Virus record (IMG/VR): IMGVR_UViG_3300009124_000013
Span: 1-58,847 of that record
Origin: a virus
DNA: 58,847 nt
Reading direction: 5' to 3' (one strand)
In this document: in pieces, positions 4,810 to 12,465 of the stretch
Position numbering within the stretch: the first letter of the stretch is position 1
How the letters are laid out: each line of letters starts with the position of its first letter
The notes under the pieces: generated by a model
Told to the model about the DNA's origin: nothing
Databases searched by the model: none
Seen by the model: the letters and a program-made list of their open reading frames with translations, nothing else
Translations under genes and position numbers: made by a program

Positions 4810-5046
4810 ATGGAAGTCATTCTTTATTCAAAAGACAATTGTCAATGGTGTGATAGAGCAAAGATGCTATTTGACAATTTAGATGTTAAATATACTGAGT
4901 ATAAGTACGAAAAGGACTTTACTAAAAAAGAATTCTACGCAGAGTTTGGTGAGGGTGCTACGTTCCCTCAGATTTCTATCAACACCAAACACATTGGAGG
5001 ATTCAAAGACACGCTGCACTACTTCCAAGAAAACAATCTTATCTAA
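4810..5046 (+). CDS. nrdC: Glutaredoxin
   Basis: A 78-aa glutaredoxin. The dithiol active site CQWC is at residues 11-14 after the first strand (EVILYSKDN). The cis-Pro segment ATFPQI and HIGGF complete the glutathione-binding face. In T4-like phages such proteins supply electrons to ribonucleotide reductase for dNTP synthesis. ATG 4810 was chosen because GGAGG at 4803-4807 precedes it and because ATG 4789 lies before the predicted transcription start (about 4792). The stop overlaps the next ATG. The symbol follows T4 usage; it is glutaredoxin-like rather than thioredoxin-like. Confidence 0.88.
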   Translation: MEVILYSKDNCQWCDRAKMLFDNLDVKYTEYKYEKDFTKKEFYAEFGEGATFPQISINTKHIGGFKDTLHYFQENNLI

Positions 5047-5414
5047 TGGAACCTACAGAAGAAATTTATCTCCTTGTTGAAAAATCAATTGATGCTGCCT
5101 TTGATGGTAAGTTCTTGTTCAATCTTTACACCTATGTAAAGTCATCTAAGTTTACTAGAAGAGACATGACTGCATTCATTGAAAGTCCAACTGCAGAAAG
5201 CATATCTAACATTGTAACTGAGCTTGATCTTTACATTAAAGGTAAAGATAAGATTGCAAAGGAAGCATATGGTTATTTGAGCAAACCAAATGCAAGGAAG
5301 ATTAAAGATTATCTGTACAAAATACTAGAGGATGCATGGAAGTATGAAAAAGAACGAAGACCAGGAAGAAAACCTGGAACAAAAAACAAACGTAAACGAG
5401 TCCTCAATAAATAA
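5046..5414 (+). CDS. Conserved hypothetical cyanophage protein (122 aa)
   Basis: A 122-aa mostly helical protein with a strongly basic C-terminus (ERRPGRKPGTKNKRKR) that could bind nucleic acid. It is coupled to the glutaredoxin by a TAATG overlap. I know of no assigned function. Confidence 0.7.
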   Translation: MEPTEEIYLLVEKSIDAAFDGKFLFNLYTYVKSSKFTRRDMTAFIESPTAESISNIVTELDLYIKGKDKIAKEAYGYLSKPNARKIKDYLYKILEDAWKYEKERRPGRKPGTKNKRKRVLNK

Positions 5415-5427
5415 AGGAGATGAGTTT

Positions 5428-5790
5428 ATGCGTTTACGTAAGGTCAAGAAAGATGTTGACCTAGACAAAGAGGAATTAGTGCCAAAGGGAGGCAAGGAAA
5501 TGAACACCGCAGTAGTTTTAACTCTGTCCGTTATCATGACTATTGGTGGAACACTCATTGGATTTATTTTTGGGTGGTTAGCGAATGCTTATTACGACGA
5601 TTTCCGAGAAACATTGCAAGCAATTCTTACTGAGGATAAAGAAGAGGTTGCAACGATCACTCCACATCCAGAAATGATGGACAGTCAAGGTAATCTAATT
5701 CCATTTCAAATTGCTAAACTCGTTAGCGTGGAATTTGAACCATCCGATGCATTTGATATGGATCCATTTCCAGATTCAGATGACGACTAA
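5428..5790 (+). CDS. Membrane protein with acidic tail (120 aa)
   Basis: The start at 5428 is set by AAGGAG at 5414-5419. The product has a charged N-terminus, one or two membrane segments at about residues 31-56 (AVVLTLSVIMTIGGTLIGF, IFGWLANAYY) and a long acidic C-terminus ending DPFPDSDDD. No catalytic motif; probably an inner-membrane protein with the tail in the cytoplasm. Family unknown. Confidence 0.7.
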   Translation: MRLRKVKKDVDLDKEELVPKGGKEMNTAVVLTLSVIMTIGGTLIGFIFGWLANAYYDDFRETLQAILTEDKEEVATITPHPEMMDSQGNLIPFQIAKLVSVEFEPSDAFDMDPFPDSDDD

Positions 5791-5819
5791 ATAAAAACAT
5801 ACGAATTTTTGTATTACTC

Positions 5820-6248
5820 ATGAAACTATTGATTTCTGAAGTCATTAAGAAGGCATCCAATGCCAAAACAAAAGCAGAAAAGATTAAGATCCTGCGAGAC
5901 AATAACACTCAAGCACTTCGTTCCGTTTTGAAATGGAACTTTGACCCCAACATTACTTCAGATCTTCCTGAAGGAGAAGTGCCATATGATAAAAATGATG
6001 CACCTATTGGGACAGAGCATACTGTTCTTGAAAGAGAATCACGTAACCTCTGGAGATTTATCAAGGGTGCCAATACTCTTTCTCGCATGAAGAGAGAGCA
6101 ACTTTTCATTCAACTTCTTGAGGGTTTGCATGAATCTGAAGCAGAGATTGTTTGTTTGGTCAAAGACAAAGAACTGCAATCTAAATTCAGAATTACACAT
6201 GCTGTAGTTAAAGAAGCTTTTCCTGAGATTAAATGGAGTGATTCTTAA
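5820..6248 (+). CDS. DUF6433 family protein
   Basis: A 142-aa protein matching the DUF6433 family typical of T4-like cyanophages: an N-terminal helix with KASNAKTKAEKIKILRDNN, the central PYDKNDAPIGTEHT motif, MKREQLFIQLLEGLHESEAE, and a C-terminal THAVVKEAFP. It is cytoplasmic and helical; the role is unknown. The gene has little leader (29 bases), with a CTAAATA late-promoter-like string at about 5786-5792 overlapping the previous stop. It is followed closely by another small cyanophage gene. Confidence 0.85.
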   Translation: MKLLISEVIKKASNAKTKAEKIKILRDNNTQALRSVLKWNFDPNITSDLPEGEVPYDKNDAPIGTEHTVLERESRNLWRFIKGANTLSRMKREQLFIQLLEGLHESEAEIVCLVKDKELQSKFRITHAVVKEAFPEIKWSDS

Positions 6249-6250
6249 TA

Positions 6251-6418
6251 GTGAATATTGTCAACGAAGACAGAGTGATTTACATGATTAAAAAATGCAT
6301 TGAGGAGAAGCACCATGCCCGAGAAACTTTCCACAGAGTCCGACTATCAAACCCAGGATTCTGTGAAGACAGAATTAGAGAACTCATCGATGTCTTTCAA
6401 CCTAACGGAATCGGATAA
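6251..6418 (+). CDS. Small basic protein (55 aa), GTG start
   Basis: An ORF of 55 aa from GTG 6251 (VNIVNEDRVIYMIKKC, then EEKHHARETFHRVRLSNPGF). ATG 6284 would give 44 aa. It fills the gap between the DUF6433 gene and the next gene and overlaps the latter in another frame. It is rich in His, Arg and Glu, with helical character. Support is positional plus protein-like composition; no family recognised. Confidence 0.5.
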   Translation: MNIVNEDRVIYMIKKCIEEKHHARETFHRVRLSNPGFCEDRIRELIDVFQPNGIG

Positions 6419-6698
6419 AGAACTACTACGCTCACGTTATGGGGTGGTAGTTTTTTCTCATGATTGTGACCCCAGCTTTATTGATAAAAAGCAATTCCCT
6501 TCTGATGCAGTTCTAATTACCTATGAAATAGAAGGTAAAATTACAAGGGATCATGTAAGGGGTCCAAAGGTTGTCAAGATATTTGATGCATACCACGATC
6601 TTCTCAAACCAGTTGGGGGAAAGATCTTGACAATTGAGAAATGGTATGGTATGGTTAATCCGAAACTTTGGGGAAACACTACTAAGAAAAAGAAATGA
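6390..6698 (+). CDS. Conserved hypothetical protein (102 aa)
   Basis: A 102-aa protein from ATG 6390 (MSFNLTESDKELLRSRYGVV). An earlier ATG at 6300 or 6315 would fully overlap the 6251 gene in another frame, so the internal start is preferred. The protein contains DAVLITYEIEGKITRDHV and a C-terminal Lys run. Its end overlaps the next ATG by 4 bases. Family not identified; cytoplasmic. Confidence 0.65.
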   Translation: MSFNLTESDKELLRSRYGVVVFSHDCDPSFIDKKQFPSDAVLITYEIEGKITRDHVRGPKVVKIFDAYHDLLKPVGGKILTIEKWYGMVNPKLWGNTTKKKK

Positions 6699-6910
6699 AC
6701 GAAGATTGGCGCTACAACGACGAGCGTATGGAATTACGCCAAGAAGTTTACACAATCCTCCTCAATAGATTTGGAGGTTTAACAGACGACAATGGTGAAC
6801 CTCTTCACAGTATGCAATCAATTACTGAGTGTTGTAATGATTGGGTTTCCCAAGGTCATGCTCTCCCAAATGGTATCGTAAAGTATTATCAAGCGTATTA
6901 TGCAAGTTAA
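6695..6910 (+). CDS. Hypothetical protein (71 aa)
   Basis: A 71-aa acidic helical protein (MNEDWRYNDERMELRQEVYT, GLTDDNGEPLHSMQSITECC) coupled to the preceding gene (ATGA) and overlapping thyX by 11 bases. It lies in the thyX transcription unit. No domain recognised. Confidence 0.65.
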   Translation: MNEDWRYNDERMELRQEVYTILLNRFGGLTDDNGEPLHSMQSITECCNDWVSQGHALPNGIVKYYQAYYAS

Positions 6911-7547
6911 ATTGATTAGTGTTACCCCTGATGCTGAAAAGACGATGGGGTATGTGGCACGTGTTAGTAACCCTAACAACCAAGAAAATCCAAAGGTTGC
7001 GGGTCTTTTATCCTATTGTATTAAACACCAGCATTGGAGCGTCTTTGAGCAGGCACACATGACGCTTGAGATTGAGACCACCAGGGGACTGGCAGCTCAA
7101 ATTTTGAGGCATCGTTCGTTCACCTTCCAAGAGTTTTCCCAGCGGTATGCTGACAGTTCTATGTTGGCAGATGAGATCCCTCTGTTTGATCTTCGTTCCC
7201 AAGATCATAAGAACCGCCAGAACTCTATCGATGATGTTGATCCTTTCTTGAAGCAAGAACTTGAGATCACCATCAAGCGACACTTCCAGAGTGCCATGGA
7301 CATCTACAAGCACATGCTTGAAATGGGAATTGCAAAAGAGTGTGCTCGTTTTGTGCTTCCCCTAGCAGTTCCCACCAGGATTTACATGACGGGATCAGTT
7401 CGCTCGTGGATTCACTACATTGAATTGCGTTCTGCTCATGGCACACAGAAAGAGCACATGGACATTGCTAACGAGTGTAAGAAAGTTTTCTCTGAGCAAT
7501 TCCCTATCGTAGCAACTGCATTGGAGTGGATTGATGCCCCTGTATGA
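6900..7547 (+). CDS. thyX: Flavin-dependent thymidylate synthase ThyX
   Basis: A 215-aa ThyX, which makes dTMP from dUMP using methylene-tetrahydrofolate, NADPH and FAD. The signature RHRSFTFQEFSQR is at residues 70-82 and fits the RHRx(7)S motif. The C-terminal part (RSWIHYIELRSAHGTQKEH) contains the conserved substrate-binding arginines. It supplies dTTP for phage replication, like the other nucleotide genes of T4-like cyanophages. Length is normal for the family. The end overlaps the next gene by 14 bases. Confidence 0.97.
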   Translation: MQVKLISVTPDAEKTMGYVARVSNPNNQENPKVAGLLSYCIKHQHWSVFEQAHMTLEIETTRGLAAQILRHRSFTFQEFSQRYADSSMLADEIPLFDLRSQDHKNRQNSIDDVDPFLKQELEITIKRHFQSAMDIYKHMLEMGIAKECARFVLPLAVPTRIYMTGSVRSWIHYIELRSAHGTQKEHMDIANECKKVFSEQFPIVATALEWIDAPV

Positions 7548-7767
7548 TTTCAGAAACAAAGAAACTGGAGAGATCATTGAAGTTCGCATGAGTTTCACTG
7601 AGCTCGATAAATACAAGCAAGATAATCCTCATCTTGAGCAATACCATGGGAATTTCCCTGGTGTTGTTGCTGATGTGGGTATCCGAAACAAAGTTCCTGA
7701 TGGATTCAGAGACGTTCTGAAGTCAATCAAGAAAGCAAACTACGGTTCTAACATCGACACCTACTAA
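7534..7767 (+). CDS. FmdB-like protein lacking zinc cysteines (77 aa)
   Basis: A 77-aa protein starting MPLYDFRNKETGEIIEVRMS, which follows the opening of FmdB-family zinc-ribbon regulators (MPxYxFxC...CG), but the cysteines are absent and NKETG takes the place of the CxxCG loop. The rest includes NFPGVVADVGIRNKVPDGF. GGAG at 7524-7527 supports ATG 7534. It lies between thyX and phoH. Role unknown. Confidence 0.7.
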   Translation: MPLYDFRNKETGEIIEVRMSFTELDKYKQDNPHLEQYHGNFPGVVADVGIRNKVPDGFRDVLKSIKKANYGSNIDTY

Positions 7768-7771
7768 TTTT

Positions 7772-8527
7772 ATGCCAAGAAGAAGAAAGGACAACCAGTT
7801 CGATTTTGTCAACAGCACTCCTAAGCAAATGAGACGTAAGAAACCGATCAATGTTGATCATCTCAAAGAGATTGAACCTCTTACCGAGAATCAAACTACA
7901 GCATTTGATGCGTATGAGAATGGTAAGAATCTTTTCCTTTATGGGTGTGCAGGTACTGGTAAAACCTTTATCGCAATGTATCTGGCACTGAAAGAAATTC
8001 TTTCTGGCACATCTCCTTACGAAAAACTTTATATGGTACGCTCTCTGGTTCCTACCAGAGAAATTGGATTCCTTCCTGGGGATCATGAAGATAAATCAAA
8101 CCTTTATCAGATCCCTTATAAGAACATGGTTAAGTACATGTTCAAGATGCCTGATGATCCAGCATTCGATATGCTGTATGACAATCTGAAGGCACAAGAA
8201 ACTATCTCCTTCTGGAGCACATCATTCCTTCGTGGTACAACTCTGGACAATGCAATCGTTATCGTTGACGAATGCCAGAACCTGAACTTCCACGAACTGG
8301 ACTCTATCATCACTCGTGTTGGTGAGAATTGTAAGATCATCTTTGCAGGTGATGCACTTCAAACTGACCTCGTTAAAACAAACGAGAGGAATGGCATCCT
8401 TGACTTCATGAAGATCCTTGAGGTTATGGATGAGTTTGCAAGCATTGAATTTAATGTCAATGATATTGTGAGAAGTGGTCTGATTAAGAGTTACATTCTC
8501 AGTAAAATGCACCTTGGATTTGCCTAA
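7772..8527 (+). CDS. phoH: PhoH-like ATPase
   Basis: A 251-aa PhoH protein. Walker A GCAGTGKT is at residues 58-65, Walker B VIVDECQN at 163-170, and a sensor-like segment KIIFAGDALQTDL follows. The N-terminus is basic (MPRRRKD). PhoH is a near-universal cyanophage gene; in bacteria it belongs to the phosphate-starvation regulon and is linked to RNA metabolism, but its role in infection is unsettled. The stop overlaps the next ATG (TAATG), placing it in one unit with the nuclease and gp33-gp59 genes. Confidence 0.96.
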   Translation: MPRRRKDNQFDFVNSTPKQMRRKKPINVDHLKEIEPLTENQTTAFDAYENGKNLFLYGCAGTGKTFIAMYLALKEILSGTSPYEKLYMVRSLVPTREIGFLPGDHEDKSNLYQIPYKNMVKYMFKMPDDPAFDMLYDNLKAQETISFWSTSFLRGTTLDNAIVIVDECQNLNFHELDSIITRVGENCKIIFAGDALQTDLVKTNERNGILDFMKILEVMDEFASIEFNVNDIVRSGLIKSYILSKMHLGFA

Positions 8528-9195
8528 TGTTTAATCACGTTGATATGGGCGTGACTCTTGATAACCTGAAAGCGCAAACTGTTGATGGTAAAAGAGTTTA
8601 CGCCGTTGGTGAGATGTTTTATCCTTCAATCTCTACCATCTGTTCTTTCCGAAAGCGTAAGTCCATTGCAGAATGGAGAGCACGAGTAGGAGAGGAAGAA
8701 GCAAACAAGATCTCTGTTCGAGCAGCGTCTGCTGGAACCACTCTACATAGTATAGTCGAAGATTACCTAAATAATAACTTAGACCTTGACAAGTACAAGG
8801 ATAAGTTCCTTCCAGTACTGCTTTTCAAACAAGCAAAGCAGATGCTGAGTAAGATCGACAACATTCACTTTCAAGAGGCACCTCTTTATAGCCACGAATT
8901 TGGCATTGCTGGTAGAGTAGATTGTATTGCAGAGTTTGAAGGCAAACTTTCAATCATTGATTTTAAAACATCTTCCAAAGAGAAGAAAGAATCCTGGATT
9001 GAGAACTATTTTGTTCAAGAGACAGGGTATGCTAAAATGTATGAAGAACGATCTGGTATCAAGGTCGAACAGATCGTTACTCTAATTACCTGCCAAAATG
9101 GTTTCACTCAGGTCTTTGTTAAAGATCCTGAGGATTACGTGCCTCTGCTAAAAGATTACATTGCAGAGTATAAAGATGCCCATGAAACCAGGTAA
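8527..9195 (+). CDS. PD-(D/E)XK exonuclease, MGME1-like
   Basis: A 222-aa nuclease of the RecB/MGME1-like PD-(D/E)XK group. Motifs: HSIVEDYL (His74, Glu78), GRVDCIAEF (Asp132), SIIDFKTS (Asp145, Lys147) and the helical motif QETGYAKMYEE from residue 164. These are the metal-binding and catalytic residues of single-strand DNA exonucleases of this type. Position next to gp33, gp59 and gp32 suggests a role in replication, recombination or host DNA degradation. It overlaps the gp33-like gene by 17 bases. Confidence 0.85.
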   Translation: MFNHVDMGVTLDNLKAQTVDGKRVYAVGEMFYPSISTICSFRKRKSIAEWRARVGEEEANKISVRAASAGTTLHSIVEDYLNNNLDLDKYKDKFLPVLLFKQAKQMLSKIDNIHFQEAPLYSHEFGIAGRVDCIAEFEGKLSIIDFKTSSKEKKESWIENYFVQETGYAKMYEERSGIKVEQIVTLITCQNGFTQVFVKDPEDYVPLLKDYIAEYKDAHETR

Positions 9196-9448
9196 AAACA
9201 TAGATGAATTAATTGATGACAATTTTATGGATAAAAATAAGTTTTCAATGACCATTGAGAACATAGTTAAAGATAGTAAAAGAACCATCAATTATATTGA
9301 TGCTATTGTTGACTATTGTGAAACAAAGGACATTGAAGTTGAGAGTGTAGTCAAACTGATTGCACCATCTTTGAAAGAAAAGATTAAAGCTGAAGCAACC
9401 CGTCTTAATTACATTAAGAAAACAACCAAAGGAGTTTTGCCGATCTGA
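9179..9448 (+). CDS. gp33: Late transcription coactivator gp33-like
   Basis: An 89-aa protein starting MKPGKNIDELIDDNF with core TINYIDAIVDYCETKDIEVE and SLKEKIKAEATRLNYIKKT, the form of cyanophage gp33. In T4, gp33 bridges the RNA polymerase beta flap and the gp45 sliding clamp to activate late promoters together with gp55. The order gp33-gp59-(small gene)-gp32 mirrors T4. ATG 9179 was chosen because the longer frame from 9161 lies deeper in the nuclease gene. The short hydrophobic C-terminus (GVLPI) may be the clamp-binding end. Confidence 0.78.
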   Translation, partial: PMKPGKNIDELIDDNFMDKNKFSMTIENIVKDSKRTINYIDAIVDYCETKDIEVESVVKLIAPSLKEKIKAEATRLNYIKKTTKGVLPI

Positions 9449-9450
9449 TT

Positions 9451-10026
9451 ATGTCTGCTTTTGATGTGTACTCTGTTTATCTGGCAGTTAAATCTCATTT
9501 CACTACAGATAAGTATGATTTTTTTAGGTATGGTGGTAAGACAAGAACTTCTGAAGAGAAGTTCAATCAAAGAAATGATCGTTATTTCTTTGAAAAATTA
9601 GGTAGTAAGTACAATCAAAACGAAGTCCTAGAATACTTTGTTTCTAACTTTCTAGTCAATTCAAACTTCTACATCAAAGAGATGAAAGAAGAGAACTGGA
9701 TTGAATGGAATAGGAAGAAGCAAAGTATGACTTATCTTTTTGGTCAAGATATCGAATCCATATTGGCGAGATATGAAACTCTCAATACGGCATTGCAGTG
9801 TACCAATATGCAACACTCAGGTATTATTAAAATGTATCTGGGTGGTCATATCATGATAGAGACATTAGTGATCTTAGATAGGATGACTAAATACTCTACA
9901 CGTTATGATAGCATATTATCTAATGATGTAGTATGGAAGTCACTATCCAAAACAGTCAAAAAGTATGCTGCCTTTGTGAATTTTGACACTCTCAAGGCAA
10001 AGGAAATAATTTCTAGTAAGGTATGA
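9451..10026 (+). CDS. gp59: Helicase loader gp59
   Basis: A 191-aa homolog of T4 gp59, which loads the gp41 helicase onto gp32-coated forks. Diagnostic similarity to T4 includes the opening FDVYSVYLAVKSHF, the segment RNDRYFFEKLGSKYNQNE and the C-terminal VNFDTLKAKE. All-helical, basic, normal length (T4: 217 aa). It begins 3 bases after gp33 and overlaps the DUF1825 gene by 4 bases. It works with gp32 encoded just downstream. Confidence 0.92.
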   Translation: MSAFDVYSVYLAVKSHFTTDKYDFFRYGGKTRTSEEKFNQRNDRYFFEKLGSKYNQNEVLEYFVSNFLVNSNFYIKEMKEENWIEWNRKKQSMTYLFGQDIESILARYETLNTALQCTNMQHSGIIKMYLGGHIMIETLVILDRMTKYSTRYDSILSNDVVWKSLSKTVKKYAAFVNFDTLKAKEIISSKV

Positions 10027-10367
10027 ATAACACAAACTTATTCTCATCGGAAATTGTTCGTAAAGAACTTATCGTTATGAAAGAACTTTACGACTCAACT
10101 TCCAAGCGAATCAGAAAGTTTGCGGATCTTGATGCTGATCAGAGACAAGAACTTTATAATGATATGGACTCTCTTGTAGAGAAGCAAGAACTTCTTTACA
10201 CCAGGGTAATGCTTTGTGATGATGATGACAGCGAATTAATTAAGAAGAACTTTAGGGACGCTGCTGATGCCATGGGAATCCCATCCTTTGCGTTGGGACC
10301 TGAGATTTTTAAAGTAGCACGTTCTGCAGTCCAAACTTTGAGGGATCGAGACCAAGATTTGGACTGA
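10023..10367 (+). CDS. DUF1825 family protein
   Basis: A 114-aa protein of the DUF1825 family found in cyanobacteria and their phages: FSSEIVRKELIVMKELYDS, a DADQRQELYNDMDSLVEKQE helix and LYTRVMLCDDDDSE. Predicted all-helical and cytoplasmic, function unknown. It sits between gp59 and gp32, a place occupied by this family in other T4-like cyanophages as far as I recall. Translationally coupled to gp59 (ATGA). Confidence 0.82.
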   Translation: MNNTNLFSSEIVRKELIVMKELYDSTSKRIRKFADLDADQRQELYNDMDSLVEKQELLYTRVMLCDDDDSELIKKNFRDAADAMGIPSFALGPEIFKVARSAVQTLRDRDQDLD

Positions 10368-10374
10368 TAACCCC

Positions 10375-10403
10375 TTGACAGACCCTCACACATCTGTTAT
10401 GAT
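10375..10403 (+). promoter_or_regulatory. Early/middle promoter of gp32
   Basis: CCCC then TTGACA (10375-10380), 17-base spacer, TGT plus TATGAT (10398-10403). The leader to gp32 is about 45 bases and ends with the ribosome-binding site GGAG (10446-10449). Confidence 0.88.
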
Positions 10404-10457
10404 AATCCAGTCAATACGACACAATCCAACAAATCCATTCAATACGGAGAAAATTAA

Positions 10458-11363
10458 ATGTCTTTCGCATCTCTCAAGACCCAAGGTTCCCTGCTGCAAA
10501 AGCTGAACCAAGAACTCAAGAAAGAAGAGGGTTCTACTGGGTACATTGATGATCGCATTTGGAAACCTGCCATGGGCAAAGATGGCGTCGGCAATGCCCT
10601 GATTCGTTTCCTCCCTCCTGCTGAAGGCAATGACATGCCTTGGGCAAAGGTTTATTCTCATGCTTTCCAAGGTCCTACTGGATCCTGGTACATTGAGAAC
10701 TCTCTGACCACTGTTGGTCAGCAAGATCCCGTCAGCGAACTCAACCGTGTTCTTTGGAACAGCGGTCTTGACTCTGACAAAGAGGTTGCTCGTAAGCAGA
10801 AGCGTAAACTGTCTTACTACAGCAACATCTACGTGATCAAGGATTCTGCTAATCCTCAAAACGAAGGTCGTGTCTTCCTTTACAAGTACGGCAAGAAGAT
10901 CCACGACAAGATCATTGCAGCAATGCAACCTGAGTTTGAAGGTGAAGAACCCATCAATCCTTTTGACTTCTGGCAAGGTGCTGACTTCAACCTTCGCATC
11001 AAGAAGGTTGCTGGTTACTGGAACTATGATTCCTCTGTCTTCGGTCGCCCTGGTGTTCTCGGTGGGTTTGATGACTCTGAACTGGAAAAGATCTACAACC
11101 AGATCCATGACCTGAATGAGTTCACTGATGCTAAGAACTTCAAGTCCTATGATGAACTGAAGAAGCGTCTTGACCTCGTGCTCAAGGGTGCTCCTCGCAT
11201 CGATCGTGAAGAGTATGAGAACGACGTTGCCGCTGAGTACCAAGCAAGTGCTCCTGCACCTGTCCCTCAAGCAATGAAGGAAGAGTTGAATGCACTCAGC
11301 TCCTCGGGTGCCAGCGATGACACCTACAGTTACTTTGACTCTCTCGCCAACGAAGAGTTCTGA
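10458..11363 (+). CDS. gp32: Single-stranded DNA-binding protein gp32
   Basis: A 301-aa gp32. T4-like segments include KRKLSYYSNIYVIKD, EGRVFLYKYGKKIHDKI and the F/W-rich NPFDFWQGADFNLRIKKV of the OB-fold core, with an acidic C-terminal tail (YSYFDSLANEEF) that recruits gp59 and other replication proteins. The protein has no cysteine: the T4 zinc motif CPVC is DPVS here (90-93), although His68 is kept. Strong codon bias fits high expression. It has its own promoter and terminator, as expected for the most abundant replication protein. Confidence 0.96.
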   Translation: MSFASLKTQGSLLQKLNQELKKEEGSTGYIDDRIWKPAMGKDGVGNALIRFLPPAEGNDMPWAKVYSHAFQGPTGSWYIENSLTTVGQQDPVSELNRVLWNSGLDSDKEVARKQKRKLSYYSNIYVIKDSANPQNEGRVFLYKYGKKIHDKIIAAMQPEFEGEEPINPFDFWQGADFNLRIKKVAGYWNYDSSVFGRPGVLGGFDDSELEKIYNQIHDLNEFTDAKNFKSYDELKKRLDLVLKGAPRIDREEYENDVAAEYQASAPAPVPQAMKEELNALSSSGASDDTYSYFDSLANEEF

Positions 11364-11370
11364 TACAGAA

Positions 11371-11398
11371 GGGGGTCCTGAAAAGGATCCCCTTTTTT
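11371..11398 (+). terminator. Rho-independent terminator after gp32
   Basis: GGGGGTCC (11371-11378), loop TGAAAA, GGATCCCC (11385-11392), six T. Confidence 0.93.
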
Positions 11399-11480
11399 AT
11401 TTCCCAAATCGAAATTCACTTTTTAGTTACAAAAAAGTCGGAAAAAAAACTCCGCCAAAAATTTGCTCAAAAGGGTCGAT

Positions 11481-11488
11481 CATAAATA
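11481..11488 (+). promoter_or_regulatory. T4-type late promoter (CATAAATA)
   Basis: CATAAATA differs from the TATAAATA late consensus at one base and lies 25 bases before ATG 11514. The 11399-11480 stretch upstream is AT-rich and holds nothing else I can support. Confidence 0.7.
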
Positions 11489-11513
11489 ATCCATAGTGGT
11501 GAAAGGAATTTGT

Positions 11514-11825
11514 ATGCTTTCTACGCAATATCGCCTCAGGTTAGAGTTTATTTGTAAAAGGATTGCCAATAATGAAGAAGTAAAGTTGGAAGATATGATT
11601 TGGGCAGAAAAGATTGCTAAATCATATACTACCGCAAGAGATTGGTTGAATAGAGCAAGACGTGAGTCAAATGGTATTGAGGAAGGAAGTATGGATGATT
11701 TTATGAATAAGATGGGATTAGGAGACCCCGACCCATCTAATCACAGTACGGGGTTTCAAAGTGCCGATGAAATTGTTGAATGGTTTAAGCAGGATAAACC
11801 AGACGACTGGAGGCAGAGAGATTAG
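11514..11825 (+). CDS. Conserved cyanophage protein (103 aa)
   Basis: A 103-aa protein (LSTQYRLRLEFICKRIANN, YTTARDWLNRARRE) with a well conserved end DPDPSNHSTGFQSADEIVEW and DKPDDWRQRD that I associate with T4-like cyanophages. AAAGGAA before ATG 11514 sets the start rather than GTG 11496. Alone behind a late-type promoter, it is probably expressed late. Its stop overlaps the convergent gp53 stop by 4 bases (TTAG). Function unknown. Confidence 0.75.
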   Translation: MLSTQYRLRLEFICKRIANNEEVKLEDMIWAEKIAKSYTTARDWLNRARRESNGIEEGSMDDFMNKMGLGDPDPSNHSTGFQSADEIVEWFKQDKPDDWRQRD

Positions 11826-12445
11826 TTATTAGAAATTTTGAGTTTTTCTGTAACAAACTCTGTACTTGGGGTAAATTTCATTTCTTTTTCGAAGATCTCA
11901 GTAAAGGAATCTACGAAAGAAGGTTTTAAAATGTAAATTTGCCTTTTTTCTTCATTTTTGTCTGCTTCATACTCATAGTTGGAAACTGCTCTTCTCGATA
12001 ATGCCGCTGAGCGAGTAACTCCTTCTGGAGTGGTAAATCTAAAACTTTCACCAACGGTAATACCACTTTCTAGGATAATAGTGCCATTATACGTTTGTTG
12101 AAGAGTTTCGTAGTGATGGACATCTCCAGCATTTGCATATTTCTTGGCAACATACTCATTTAGCACTGTAGTGGTCATTGGCCAATCTTCATACACATTC
12201 TTAATGTTGTTAATAATCAAAATAATCCAATCTAACCCAGAATCGCCATAATAGTCGTATGCGACAGTATCGGGTCTTTCTCCATCTTGAATAAAGTAGT
12301 CCTCGAAGGTGGTTGCTCCTGGAAGAACGTCATCGATGATTTTGATTCTTGAGAAAATATTCTTAATTTGAATATATTTCCCATCGTACTTGTTTTTCTT
12401 ATATTTCAGATATATGATATCTGATACTTTATCGAAGTATGACAT
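11822..12445 (-). CDS. gp53: Baseplate wedge protein gp53
   Basis: A 207-aa gp53, the wedge subunit that joins neighbouring wedges around the hub in T4 (196 aa). Typical features are the opening MSYFDKVSDIIYLKYKK and YYGDSGLDWIILIINNIKNVYEDWPM, the gp53 signature, followed by a LysM-like middle and a charged C-terminus. AAGGAG lies before the start. Last gene of the minus-strand gp4-gp48-gp53 operon. Confidence 0.93.
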   Translation of the reverse strand: MSYFDKVSDIIYLKYKKNKYDGKYIQIKNIFSRIKIIDDVLPGATTFEDYFIQDGERPDTVAYDYYGDSGLDWIILIINNIKNVYEDWPMTTTVLNEYVAKKYANAGDVHHYETLQQTYNGTIILESGITVGESFRFTTPEGVTRSAALSRRAVSNYEYEADKNEEKRQIYILKPSFVDSFTEIFEKEMKFTPSTEFVTEKLKISNN

Positions 12446-12465
12446 TTTAGTTAATTCTCCTTAAA

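Noticed and set aside
8780-8815. TTGACA inside the MGME1-like nuclease gene as a promoter
   Set aside because: No acceptable -10 at 16-18 bases and no upstream G/C run; a chance match within coding sequence.
10386-11270. Long minus-strand ORF (294 aa) opposite gp32
   Set aside because: It is antisense to the well supported gp32 gene and is open only because of strong codon bias there; it has no ribosome-binding site or recognisable protein features.
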